From Acanthococcus lagerstroemiae (taxonomy: Eukaryota; Arthropoda; Insecta; Hemiptera; Eriococcidae), in NCBI GenBank assembly GCA_031841125.1, contig CM063106.1:68498101-68562100 (forward strand): DNA of 64,000 nt, read 5' to 3'. The translations under genes were made by a program, and so were the position numbers. The notes beneath the pieces were generated by a model that ran no database searches, was not told the origin of the DNA, and was given only the letters and a program-made list of their open reading frames with translations. Below, piece after piece: positions 55,217 to 64,000 of this stretch. The stretch's first letter is position 1, and every line of letters begins with the position of its first letter.

Positions 55217-55499
55217 CAGTGGCATAGCCAGGATTTTCCCAACGGGGGGGGGGGGGGGCAAAGTAAGATTTTCATGAGAGAAAAAGTCGAATATTGAGGG
55301 TTTTTTTAAATAATTGCTGATATTAGAGGTCTATTTTATGAAAAATGAAGGTAAAGTTACTGCTCGAACAAAATTTTTTCGAAAAAACGTGTGTTAAAGG
55401 CGAAAAATTGCTCATTTTTGCATATTTTACATTAGATTTCAGTTGCCGGGGGGGGGGGAATTCGCCGCCTTCGCCCCCCCCCCATTGGCTACGCGACTG
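55217..55499. mobile_element. hAT MITE, 283 bp, perfect 8-bp target duplication
   Basis: The ends are CAGTGGCATAGCCAGGA and (reverse complement) CAGTCGCGTAGCCAATGG. CAGTAAGA flanks both sides (55209-55216 and 55500-55507). Long G and C runs sit just inside the ends. The centre of the target is TA, as in the Buster group of hAT elements. Non-coding. Confidence 0.92.
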
Positions 55500-55507
55500 C
55501 AGTAAGA

Positions 55508-57165
55508 CATAAAATCATGAACGCTTAATAAAATCGGATTGTTGCTTATATCATTATTCTTATATTTCAACTGATTGGCTTCACACATTGGAAAGAACAG
55601 GCCACTGAACTGAACTACCTATGACTCAGATCAATGAACTATACTGGAAAAGAAATGAGAAGAAAAATAGCGATTGCAATAGGCTTGGCTACCAGTAGCC
55701 AACCCTAGTATCACTTTACGAATAGAACCTTGAAGTTAACATTGAGCCTCTACCTTTTTAACCAATCCTCTTGAAATTGGATCACCCCTGACACGTTTTA
55801 TAATGGCTGCTATTGAACTACCACGGGGTAGGCGCCACTGAATCGGATGTCAAAAACATGTTAGTAATTCATTTTGCAATTCCATCACATCCACACGGAT
55901 ATGGATCTACATTTTATCTAATAATCACAAAAAGTTTCGCTCGTAAAGTACCATTTGATGATGATCCATTTATCGTATAGTGTCTTTCTTCCTAGGAAAT
56001 AGCTAGGCCCCATTTACAGTTTACTTCAGCGTCCTTCTGTCCGCAGAGGCAAAGTTAGTGATATTTGGGGGGTTGAAGCATCGAAATTCTTGCTTTTCCA
56101 GGAAGAGGTGAGGGAGTAAACACTAAATTCTTTGGAAGCGTTTGATGGTTATTTTAGAGGCGCGTGGGCAGGAGTCCGCCGTAACTCCATAACTGCCTAT
56201 CCGTGACAACAATGCTTCTCCACATGCAGCCGCACAGCGTATGACAATTTCCAACTCCACAGTTGCCGACAACATCTTTTACTTTCATCGCGTCGCCGAG
56301 CGTACACGCGGCACTGAGTAAGTCGCCAATTGAGAGTGAGTGAGGGAGAGGAGGAGGAAAAGAGCGATTCAACGAAAATGTAAGCAAGTTATTCGAAATA
56401 AACGTGACGTTATTCTCCGACGGAAAAAAAAGAAATGTCAACGACCACGTTCCGAGAGATAATAAAAACTATTATTTGGCTAGCGCCGTCATCGCTTATA
56501 CGTATCATATACACACGTACATTACTTGGTGAAGTGTAAATGTAACCTATCCGTACACAGTGTTGGTCAATTGGAGCAGCACCTCCATCATCATCTGCTG
56601 TCATGTACAGTCGACTCAATGTGGGTTCCTCAACGTGGTCAGAACTCCTTAACCCCAGCTGTACTTACTTTTACTCGTATATTTTCCTTTCCTGATCAGA
56701 CTGCTTTAAAAACAGCCGACACATTAATTAAATATGCAGTTAGCCAACGAAAGGGTTTTGCTTACACGTGGGTAGTAAAGTTTAATAATTCATCGAACAG
56801 GATAGGTACGCATCGACATCAGTGGTCGTGAAAATTCGCAGTGAATATGCCATGAGGTGTACTTCCTACCGAATTAAAAAGAAACGGAGGGTCGCTAGCC
56901 TGGATGAATCTCGCTTCTTCGTCATCTCAAATTGTACGTTGTCTCTATTTGAATACCTAATCTCAGTGGGCAAGAGTTTGCAAACTTCCACTTCATATAG
57001 CTGAACCGTTGATGTATCCCAAAATAGTCTCGTGATTATAAGGTAAAATTCCATTTATTGGTCAGGTTTTATAGACGGTCATATCTCGAGCTCTAATTAC
57101 ATGAGAGAGTTGATTTTGGAATCGATGGATACTTTCATCCTTCTTCTACAACAACATATGACAAG
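55508..57165. other. No supported gene
   Basis: Unique sequence. CpG content is moderate at 56150-56540, where short frames overlap on both strands. Confidence 0.4.
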
Positions 57166-57712
57166 ATGGCGCTGCTATCACCCCCTGGATTAATCCACAG
57201 GCATCCTACAAAGAGTCCAAAAAACAAAATTTGGCAACTGTTGTCAATTAATAGTCTGCAGAATTTTCCATGTTTAATCATAACATATCATGTACCAATC
57301 ATAGAAATCAAAAGTAAAATAAAAAACACAGAGGCAGTATCACATATTAGAAGACAAAAGTGGGGTTGGGCAGGACACATAACAAGACTTCGCGACGACC
57401 AATGGACCTACTGCATCGCTTTCTGGTTTACTCAATATTATAAAAGGAAAAGGGAAAACAAAAGACCAGATGGGCAGATGAAATAACAACATTTTTAACA
57501 AATAAAAATTGGGGGGCAATAGCCAGAAACCGAGAAGAATGGAACCACCTACAGGAAACTTTTGCTCTTTATAGGTCAAGGAGAATATCTTTTGCGCGGG
57601 CCTTCACATCTTGAGATGTTTGTGTTTCGAATCTACACATGTACATAGTTTTTAAGGCCTGTATAATAGCATAAGTGTATTCTATATTAAAGGAATTTAT
57701 TCATTCATTCAA
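57166..57712 (+). mobile_element. RTE-type LINE, 3' end with ATTC-repeat tail
   Basis: The + strand reads NTEAVSHIRRQKWGWAGHIT and RLRDDQWTYC. After frameshifts it continues KTRWADEITTFLTNKNWGAI and RNREEWNHLQETFALYRSRR. This is the C-terminus of an RTE-type reverse transcriptase. The 3' UTR ends in TTTATTCATTCATTCAATCA, a short repeat tail. Truncated before the polymerase core and frameshifted. Confidence 0.8.
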
Positions 57713-58779
57713 TCATAACATATGGTAGTGTATGCCATCAGGAATCAGTTTCAGTTACACGCACCTATGTCAAGCTCAAGTGCTATTTTCTGTAAACTTT
57801 TAAAAATATGTTAAAATTTGCCTGTTATTGGTCGACCAATGTTTGGCACCATTTGAAAAAAACTATCTGAAATTGACAGAATGAAAAGAAGAAAAAGTGA
57901 AATTCAATTTATTTGTTGTAATCAAAGTAAAATAGAAAAAATCATAGAAATGCCAAAAAGGCTCCTCGCCATTTCATTCGGCAGACTGATAATAAGAGAA
58001 AGAGAACACTAGCAAATCATTGGTTTAAAAAAAATTATAGTCAAATATTGGTCAAACCTTTTTTCCCGTGTATCAAATTTCATCATTGCCATATGTTCTG
58101 CAACTCTCAAATAGGCTACCTAACTTACTGAAATAAAAAACATGATGATGGGACTGTGATACAATCAGTTTCAAGGGGACTCCATCTGTAATTCATAGGA
58201 CCCGCCCTCAATATGTAGCTACTCAATCGTCTGTTTATTTGAAAATTGTTCCTTAATATGTTCTTTGAACTTACAATTGCAAAGAATATGAAATTAATAA
58301 TGAAGTCCTTACTTTTTCGATTTTGATGACGTACTTTGAAAATATGGGAACGTTATCATACCAAAAACTAGCAAATTCTTCCATAGCTCATATCTTCAAG
58401 GAGAATCATCAAGATCACTTCGAAAACAGATCATATTGAAGTACTGTGTGTCTGCCGGACACTGATAAAAAGATAAAACTCTCACGCCCTCTAGCGAACC
58501 AGATTTAATGCTTCAAAATTTTGACCATTAATTCGGACCTAGCAACGTAATGGCTGACATCTGGTGGAAGTTTTCAACAACATCTAGTTCTTTAAGTTCT
58601 TATCAACGTTAGAATAATATCGTTCACTTTTATCCTAACATGCACTGATAAGAAATTCAATGTAAGGTCGTAAAACGACATTAACGCGCTACATCCGAAT
58701 TGGCACTTGACCAGTACGTGGCACTTTACTAATTTATTAATAACAAGCTGTGTAGTAACACTTTAAGGCAATAGAGGTT
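57713..58779. other. No supported feature
   Basis: AT-rich unique sequence. Confidence 0.4.
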
Positions 58780-59930
58780 TTGCAATGTGAATAAAATTGG
58801 AAGTTTCAAATACTGAAGAGCTACTGTGAGTCTGCAATGAAAAAACAGTGGTATATGGATGACTTCCTATCCCCACCTGTCTATCCAAACCAGTTCCCAC
58901 TGCTCTTGTTGGCTTTTGTGAACAACTTGCTCCTGCAATTTGTTATGTCTGAAACTGGTTTGGATGACGGGTGAGAATGGGAAATTATCCATGCGAAATC
59001 ATATCCTACCTCTGCCTGATAGACCTGATGGTGCATATTAAATTATCCTAGTATCGTTGTATCCTTACCTCCACATCTTAGGGACAAACTGATAGCAAAG
59101 CTTATATGAACGTTTCGAATACTGAAGAGCTATTGCGAGTCAATAATAAAGATTCGATGATAACGGGAATGTAACAATACAGCGCAATGCACTGACAGTC
59201 AGTTATTGAACAAAAAGGACTTATAATATACATAAAGTACTTCCTAATTAGCTCAAGATACGTGTTTGCATTTGGGTAAGGGGAAAACTGGAAACAAGTT
59301 GCTCCGGTGAAAAGAGAGGATTGTAATGAATGAAGAAAGGTACTAACAGTCTGAAACGCTTAGTGGACAAGCATTTGTGCTAAAGTTCATATAGGCTGTG
59401 GTATCAGATGTGTATGACATGTGTAGGTAGAATACCAGGATATTAGGATAATTTGATATGTGTTATAAGGTTTAATCTGTGAAGGTAGGATAGATAGGTG
59501 GTATATGGATGACTTTCCATTGCCCCCAGTCTATCCAAACTGGTTCCCACTGCTCCGGTTGACTTTTTGTGAGCAACTTGCCACTGCAGTATAAATAACA
59601 TCTGAAACCGGTTTGAATAAGGCACCAAAAATATTTGAGTGTGGCCATGTGCTATAATGAGTCTTTCCATGCCCGATGATTCGAAATTTACTTCGTGGTA
59701 CGTTCAGCTAGCGGTACTAGACGTACTGCGAATTTTCTAAAATGGTGTATGGCCACACCTGTGGTTAAAGGTGCTCTAGTTTGGATAGACTGGTGGAAAT
59801 AGGACGTTATCCGTGCAAGGTCATATCCTACCTCTGCCTGTTGAGCTGTATGATGCATATACCATTATCCTAGGATTATTGTATCCTTATCTCCTTACCT
59901 CAGGACAAACTGTTGGCAAAATAATCAACA
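58780..59930. repeat. Cluster of related inverted-repeat copies (family M)
   Basis: GTGGTATATGGATGACTT and GTCTATCCAAACCAGTTCCC occur near 58850-58900 and again near 59490-59530. Inverted partners lie at 58951-58965 (ACTGGTTTGGATGAC) and 59775-59795 (AGTTTGGATAGACTGGT). CATATCCTACCTCTGCCTG appears at 59008 and 59830. Each copy looks like a foldback of ~300-450 bp. The second is split by ~120 bp of other sequence. Non-coding, unclassified. Confidence 0.6.
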
Positions 59931-60322
59931 GCATTGTTGATGCTTGTTGAGAGAAATTGCTACTGTATGTCCAAAAGTTTTTCTTGCGGTACTGCTAAGA
60001 TGCTGGTACGGCTTTGTAACATCACATGATCGAAAATTATCAACAAGCTATTGATTATCAATGTGACAATCAAATTCGAGGCTTACATCGCAAAATGAAA
60101 AGTAAGTTAGTGAGTTTCGTTCGAGAATTCTGCAGTTCTGTAGATGTGGACAGGACCGGCGCTAAATCTTTACCCTGTATGGTGTAAAGCCAAAAAGCCT
60201 CTCATCAGTCAGTTCTCAAGTGGCAAAACTATTTTTTAGGCTCTGTAACGAACGGTGAAACCTTCAGTTCGCTGTTATTGATACCACGATAAATATGTAA
60301 TATGTATAAAATTGTAATTGAA

Positions 60323-60392
60323 GCGCTGCGTGGAAGAAGGGCCTTCGACCAATGCATTTCTTATGAGACAAAGGTCTTCTTCCACGCAGTGC
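60323..60392. repeat. 17-bp stem hairpin
   Basis: GCGCTGCGTGGAAGAAG (60323-60339) pairs with CTTCTTCCACGCAGTGC (60376-60392) at 16 of 17 positions across a 36-base loop. It lies in a short CpG-containing stretch with open frames on both strands. No known RNA family recognised. Confidence 0.6.
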
Positions 60393-62389
60393 CTCAGTTT
60401 TGAGTTGAAAGCTCTGTACGAGCAATGCACCATACGGGATTGCTCGTGTGGTGCATTTTGTACATTGCGCACCACATCTAACGCTGGTCCTGGATGTGGA
60501 GCAAGAAACTCTGGTACCTCAGATTCGCCCACTCTTCGCGCTTGTAAAAATATTTCCGGCGGCTCGAACCTACAAAGTGCATGAAGTTAAATAACTCACT
60601 GTCTACATTGTCTAGATTACTGATTACTCTCGTTACAATGGGCACGGAACAGAACGGTACAAACTGCTAACTAACCGTCAAGCGCCCATTATTTTCTCAA
60701 TTTTTTCTACTCGTGCTTTCGCTGCAGTCCAAATTAGCTGTATGTAGAACTTCGTGGAAGTAAAACGCCCTTGCGATAGGTCGTATGATTTCGTGATAGT
60801 ATGTCACCTGCTGTTGTTATATTAATAGAGATTCTAAATCGTTTTTATTTTCATTTTTTCTTTTCGGTTTTTTTTTTATTCTTCTCATTCCTCCACTACA
60901 CACATTTCCATCTTGTGTTCGAACAGAATTCAAATTTCTCCGTCTTAAAATACAGCATAGTTAATCAGAAAAAACAGAAAATAAGTAAACGCTCTTAACG
61001 CGAGATATTTTATTTTACGTTTTTATTATTTTTTTCATCACCCCCCCCCCCTCCTCCGCTGTACATGGACTTTCAGCAGTCGCCGCGAAAGATTGCCAGG
61101 GTGACGGCTGCCAGGTCCAGTTTGAGACAATACATGACTGTGAACATTGTCCTCTCCGCGGGTTAATCGACGTATCCTTCGTAAATCAAAGAGAAAAACG
61201 AAACAAGACTGTAACTAATTTTCGAAGCATTAATTTTATTGACCTTGTCGGGGACGTTAGTTGTGTCGTCCGGATTTGAGAATGAACTTTTGCACGCCAA
61301 AACGTTTCGGCGTTGTTGCGCCCATCACGTATACACGCTTCGATTAGGTCGCGTAATTGCAAGTTGTATGTGGACCAGTGTCCGGACGAGTGGACAAATT
61401 GCAGGCAAATATGTAAATGTAAGGTCAGTGTGGTGCAAGTGGTGAGGTGACAAGTGTCCGCGAGAAGAGAGAAATTGCAGGTAAATATAAGGTCAAGATG
61501 ATTTGAGAGTATTGCGTACACCAGAGTAGACATCTTCCTTTGGAATTGTGTGCAGTCTGCTGGCAGAAACGTTTTTGGCTATCGAAAGGAAATGAAACTA
61601 CTGCCTGTCCAAACTATAATCACGGGCATTTCGATTTGAAATGAACAAAATAGTGTTGAAGGGGTTATATGCTACAAGTTCAAAACAGTGGACACTCGTC
61701 CACCGCGAGTGTAAAGGAAGCTACGTTTGTTTCCTTCTGAGATAGATGAGTTGACTTTTTTAAGACGTAGAGAAACTCATCATTCTTCTTGAAATGATTT
61801 CGAAATAGCTTCGAAAATGAATTTTTGTTCATTATTTGTATTGTAATTCTGGAGACATTTTTAATTCTCTCTCCTCGGCTCGCCTTCCCAAAAGTCCTAG
61901 TTTAAAATTCAACTGTTGTCCAAAATTAGTTTAATAATCATCAGAGATCAAAAATTCGATATATGTGTTATATTTCTCCCCCATAATGTGGCTCCGTTTC
62001 CGATGCCCTAGTTATCGGAATAGAGTTATAGTGACTTATGAATCCAATTAGTCTCCTTTACCTTTTGAACACTTCGTCAAATCGACACGGAATAAAAAAG
62101 TATCTTCAAGTAAAATCTAGTTTCTTTCCAAATGAAAATATTTTCTCATTCTCAGAAAGAAAGTTGAGAAATTCTACCGATGGGCCCAAAATTTGATGTA
62201 ATGCCGGTAATCAAAGGAAACATTTCCAGTTCTTAGAAATTTAATAAAGTTTGCCTATTTCTGGTATAGTGTGAAAAGAAGAGGAATTTCAGCCTTTTCC
62301 TTGCTGTCCAGTCAACACGAGTTCTTTGACTGTGTTAAGATGAATTCAGTTTAATGTGGCAACATTAATTTCATTTTTATTAAAAAATT
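60393..62389. other. No supported gene
   Basis: Unique sequence with T- and C-runs at 60868-60878 and 61039-61052. A 115-codon minus frame (61186-61533) has HWSTYNLQLRDLIEACIRDG but no recognised domain. The words AAATTGCAGG-AAATAT recur at 61394 and 61470. Confidence 0.35.
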
Positions 62390-62480
62390 TGAGTCTTAGT
62401 GACCCGAATTAGAGCCGGATCAGAAATTGGATGCAATAATTTGAAACCAGCGAGCATGAAAACCAGTTGTTCTGCCGTTT
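62390..62480 (+). repeat. Dispersed degenerate repeat P, block 3
   Basis: GAGCCGGATCAGAAATTGGA and GAAACCAGCGAGCATGAAAA match one unit of the family. Single degenerate unit. Confidence 0.4.
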
Positions 62481-62617
62481 TTTCGATGGTTTAGCCAAGT
62501 CAGTTAAACCTTCTGAAACATTGTTTTTGGTCTTCTATGCGGCGAAAGCCCAACGAGTTTCGATTTTTAGGTGAACGATGTATAGCCTTCTTTCTCGTAG
62601 CCTTATAAGTTTATAAT

Positions 62618-63566
62618 CAGGGCCCGAATTTCTTGGCGCAAGAACTCAGAAAAAGGCCGCGTTGATGTCTCTTACAAGACCTAAAGATGATGGGGCATAT
62701 GGCGGTGCACGCACGCCGGATTGGTCCTGGGACACCGCTCCCCCTAACTGGAGTTACTCGATTGGGCCTAGAAGAAGTCCCTACAGAAGTGAAATAGTCT
62801 CAAAAAAAGTAAGGTAGTCGCGAAAAGTCCCTATAAAACGATGGCTTCATGGGTATCAAATTAAAGGTTTTGGTAAACTGAACCTAATTTTTATATTTTT
62901 ATTCCTCCCTGACTACATACAACGCAACAATTTTGAGTTAAAATACTTTATTGAAACAAATAATATCTAAGTTTGTTACGATTTTTCATTTTTTGTTTCA
63001 AGTGAAATAAATTTTTTTTAATGTTTTAATTTTTTTCTTAAAAAATTGAAAATTGACAAAATAGTTTCGAAAATTGAATTTCTACCCCAAGTAGTCTCAC
63101 TAAGTCCCTAAAAACATCAATTTTAAGCAAAAATGTTATTTCAAAGGGAAAATAGTTCAAAAAAGGGCGTATCAAAGTTAGCTCATTGGTTACAAAATTT
63201 CCCCTGATTCGTCCAGAAAACCTCAGTTCGCATTTGGTCACTGAAGAGTCGCTTTCTAGCGGCCTAATGAAATGCGGCGCGCTGATTGGTGTATTTGGAC
63301 GAAAAGATGATCAGTGACAAAAATGTTCGGCAAAAAAACAAGTTGGGCTATATGAAAGGAAACGATAAGGGCTAATAAAAAACAATATTGAAGATGCTAG
63401 AGCTCATTTTACTTGTACATGTTTTTGTGGTAAAAATACCCTGATCATCTTTTCGTCCACGACACTAGCGCTTCTACAGGAGTGTCCAAACGCCAATAGA
63501 TCGAACAGGTTAGGCTAGGAAAAAAAAAGGAAAAAAAAAGGTTTCTGCTTAAAAATCCGGGCCCTG
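62618..63566. mobile_element. hAT-like element, 949 bp, carrying a repeat R copy and a hairpin
   Basis: The ends are CAGGGCCCGAATTT and (reverse complement) CAGGGCCCGGATTT, matching at 13 of 14. Flanking 8-mers TTTATAAT and TTTACTAT match at 6 of 8. Inside lie a copy of SINE-like repeat R (62685-62790, GGTGCACGCACGCCGGATTG) and an inverted pair GACGAAAAGATGATCAG (63299) and CTGATCATCTTTTCGTC (63441). No transposase seen. Confidence 0.75.
62685..62790 (+). repeat. SINE-like repeat R, copy 5
   Basis: GGCGGTGCACGCACGCC, GGTCCTGGGACACCGCTCCC and ACTCGATTGGG follow the family core. It lies inside a hAT-like element, so either it inserted there or the element captured it. Confidence 0.6.
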
Positions 63567-63734
63567 TTTACTATATGAAAGCGTACTATTGTTTTTAAAA
63601 TTCCAAAATGTAACTTCCTCCCCCCCCCCGCCCATGAACCATAGGTATTCTAATTATTTTTAGTTATATGCTGCTAGTCAAAAGCTTTGTTGAGGACTTA
63701 GAAATTGTACCGGCGAAATTGTAAAATTATCATT

Positions 63735-63830
63735 GGGTCATTGCGCAATTCGGATTTTGGAGAACCGAATTTGGGTCGAATAAAAATGAAATATTTGAAC
63801 TGTACTATTAAAAGAAACTCCAGTTTCGAC
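63735..63830 (+). repeat. Dispersed degenerate repeat P, block 4
   Basis: CAATTCGGATTTTGGAGAAC, TTGGGTCGAATAAAAATG and ATATTTGAACTG match the family unit at 47285. Single unit. Confidence 0.45.
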
Positions 63831-63905
63831 TTCCCCCGTTAATTCAATTTTGTTCGCTTGATTTCCTTCACCTCCTGCGTGGCTTAGGAGGTAGGAAAGG
63901 GGGAG

Positions 63906-64000
63906 GTCTGATTGGCCGAGTGGACAGTGCGTTGGTCTCGGATTCCGGATATCCCGGGTTCGAGCCCGCGTAGCAACTTGCCAGATTTCGACCTAGGCTA
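63906..64000 (+). mobile_element. SINE family A, copy 5, cut by window end
   Basis: It starts GTCTGATTGGCCGAGTGG with the A box at 63913, the B box GGTTCGAGCCC at 63957, then GTAGCAACTTGCCAG and TCGACCTAGGC at the window edge. Both pol III boxes are intact. The tail lies outside the window. Confidence 0.9.

Noticed and set aside
61186..61533. 115-codon minus-strand frame with a retroelement-like feel
   Set aside because: I could not match any segment to a known retroelement domain, and it begins at a non-ATG codon or internally.

Overview
The window is AT-rich eukaryotic DNA with no recognisable host gene. Open frames are short, and most lack an ATG or break after about 100 codons. No rRNA, functional tRNA, operon or CRISPR array is visible. 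What can be identified is a dense layer of decayed and nested mobile elements: RTE-type and Jockey-type LINE remnants, two tRNA-like SINE families, many short hAT elements with 8-bp target duplications, a Mutator-like element, unclassified inverted-repeat elements, foldbacks and satellite-like arrays. This mix suggests an invertebrate, most likely an arthropod (insect-like); the species cannot be named from the sequence alone.

Layout. 0-7 kb: mostly unique DNA, a Jockey RT remnant and a small SINE-like repeat. 7.2-7.9 kb: an inverted-repeat element with six ~100-bp tandem units in its core. 10.9-14.8 kb: an RTE-type LINE on the minus strand between two ~380-bp direct repeats, itself broken by a 1-kb Mutator-like element and a 237-bp MITE. 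15-20 kb: degenerate short-period repeats. 20.7-21.5 kb: a hAT transposase pseudogene. 22.7-24.8 kb: layered SINE and hAT insertions. 26.4-31.5 kb: a 5-kb degenerate tandem array (about 20 units of 110-125 bp) carrying its own hAT, SINE and foldback insertions, and ending beside a CpG-dense patch. 32.7-33.8 kb: two abutting SINEs and a dispersed degenerate repeat. 36 kb: a 633-bp long-TIR element. 38-45 kb: five LINE fragments in both orientations. 45.4-46.6 kb: a palindrome and a complex repeat block. 47-49.8 kb: SINEs and hAT MITEs. 50.5-52.5 kb: three hairpins, including a perfect 72-bp palindrome. 52.6-55.5 kb: a repeat split by a 51-bp-TIR element and by a hAT element that still carries transposase sequence. 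57-64 kb: LINE 3' end, inverted-repeat cluster, a further hAT element and a SINE cut by the window end.

No genes work together here. The biology is insertion history: target duplications let several nesting orders be read directly. Four hAT copies keep perfect 8-bp duplications and are probably the youngest. The few open frames that could be host exons (5437-5650, 31142-31801, 46797-47052) are weak and marked so. Family names rest on residues read by eye; no database search was run.
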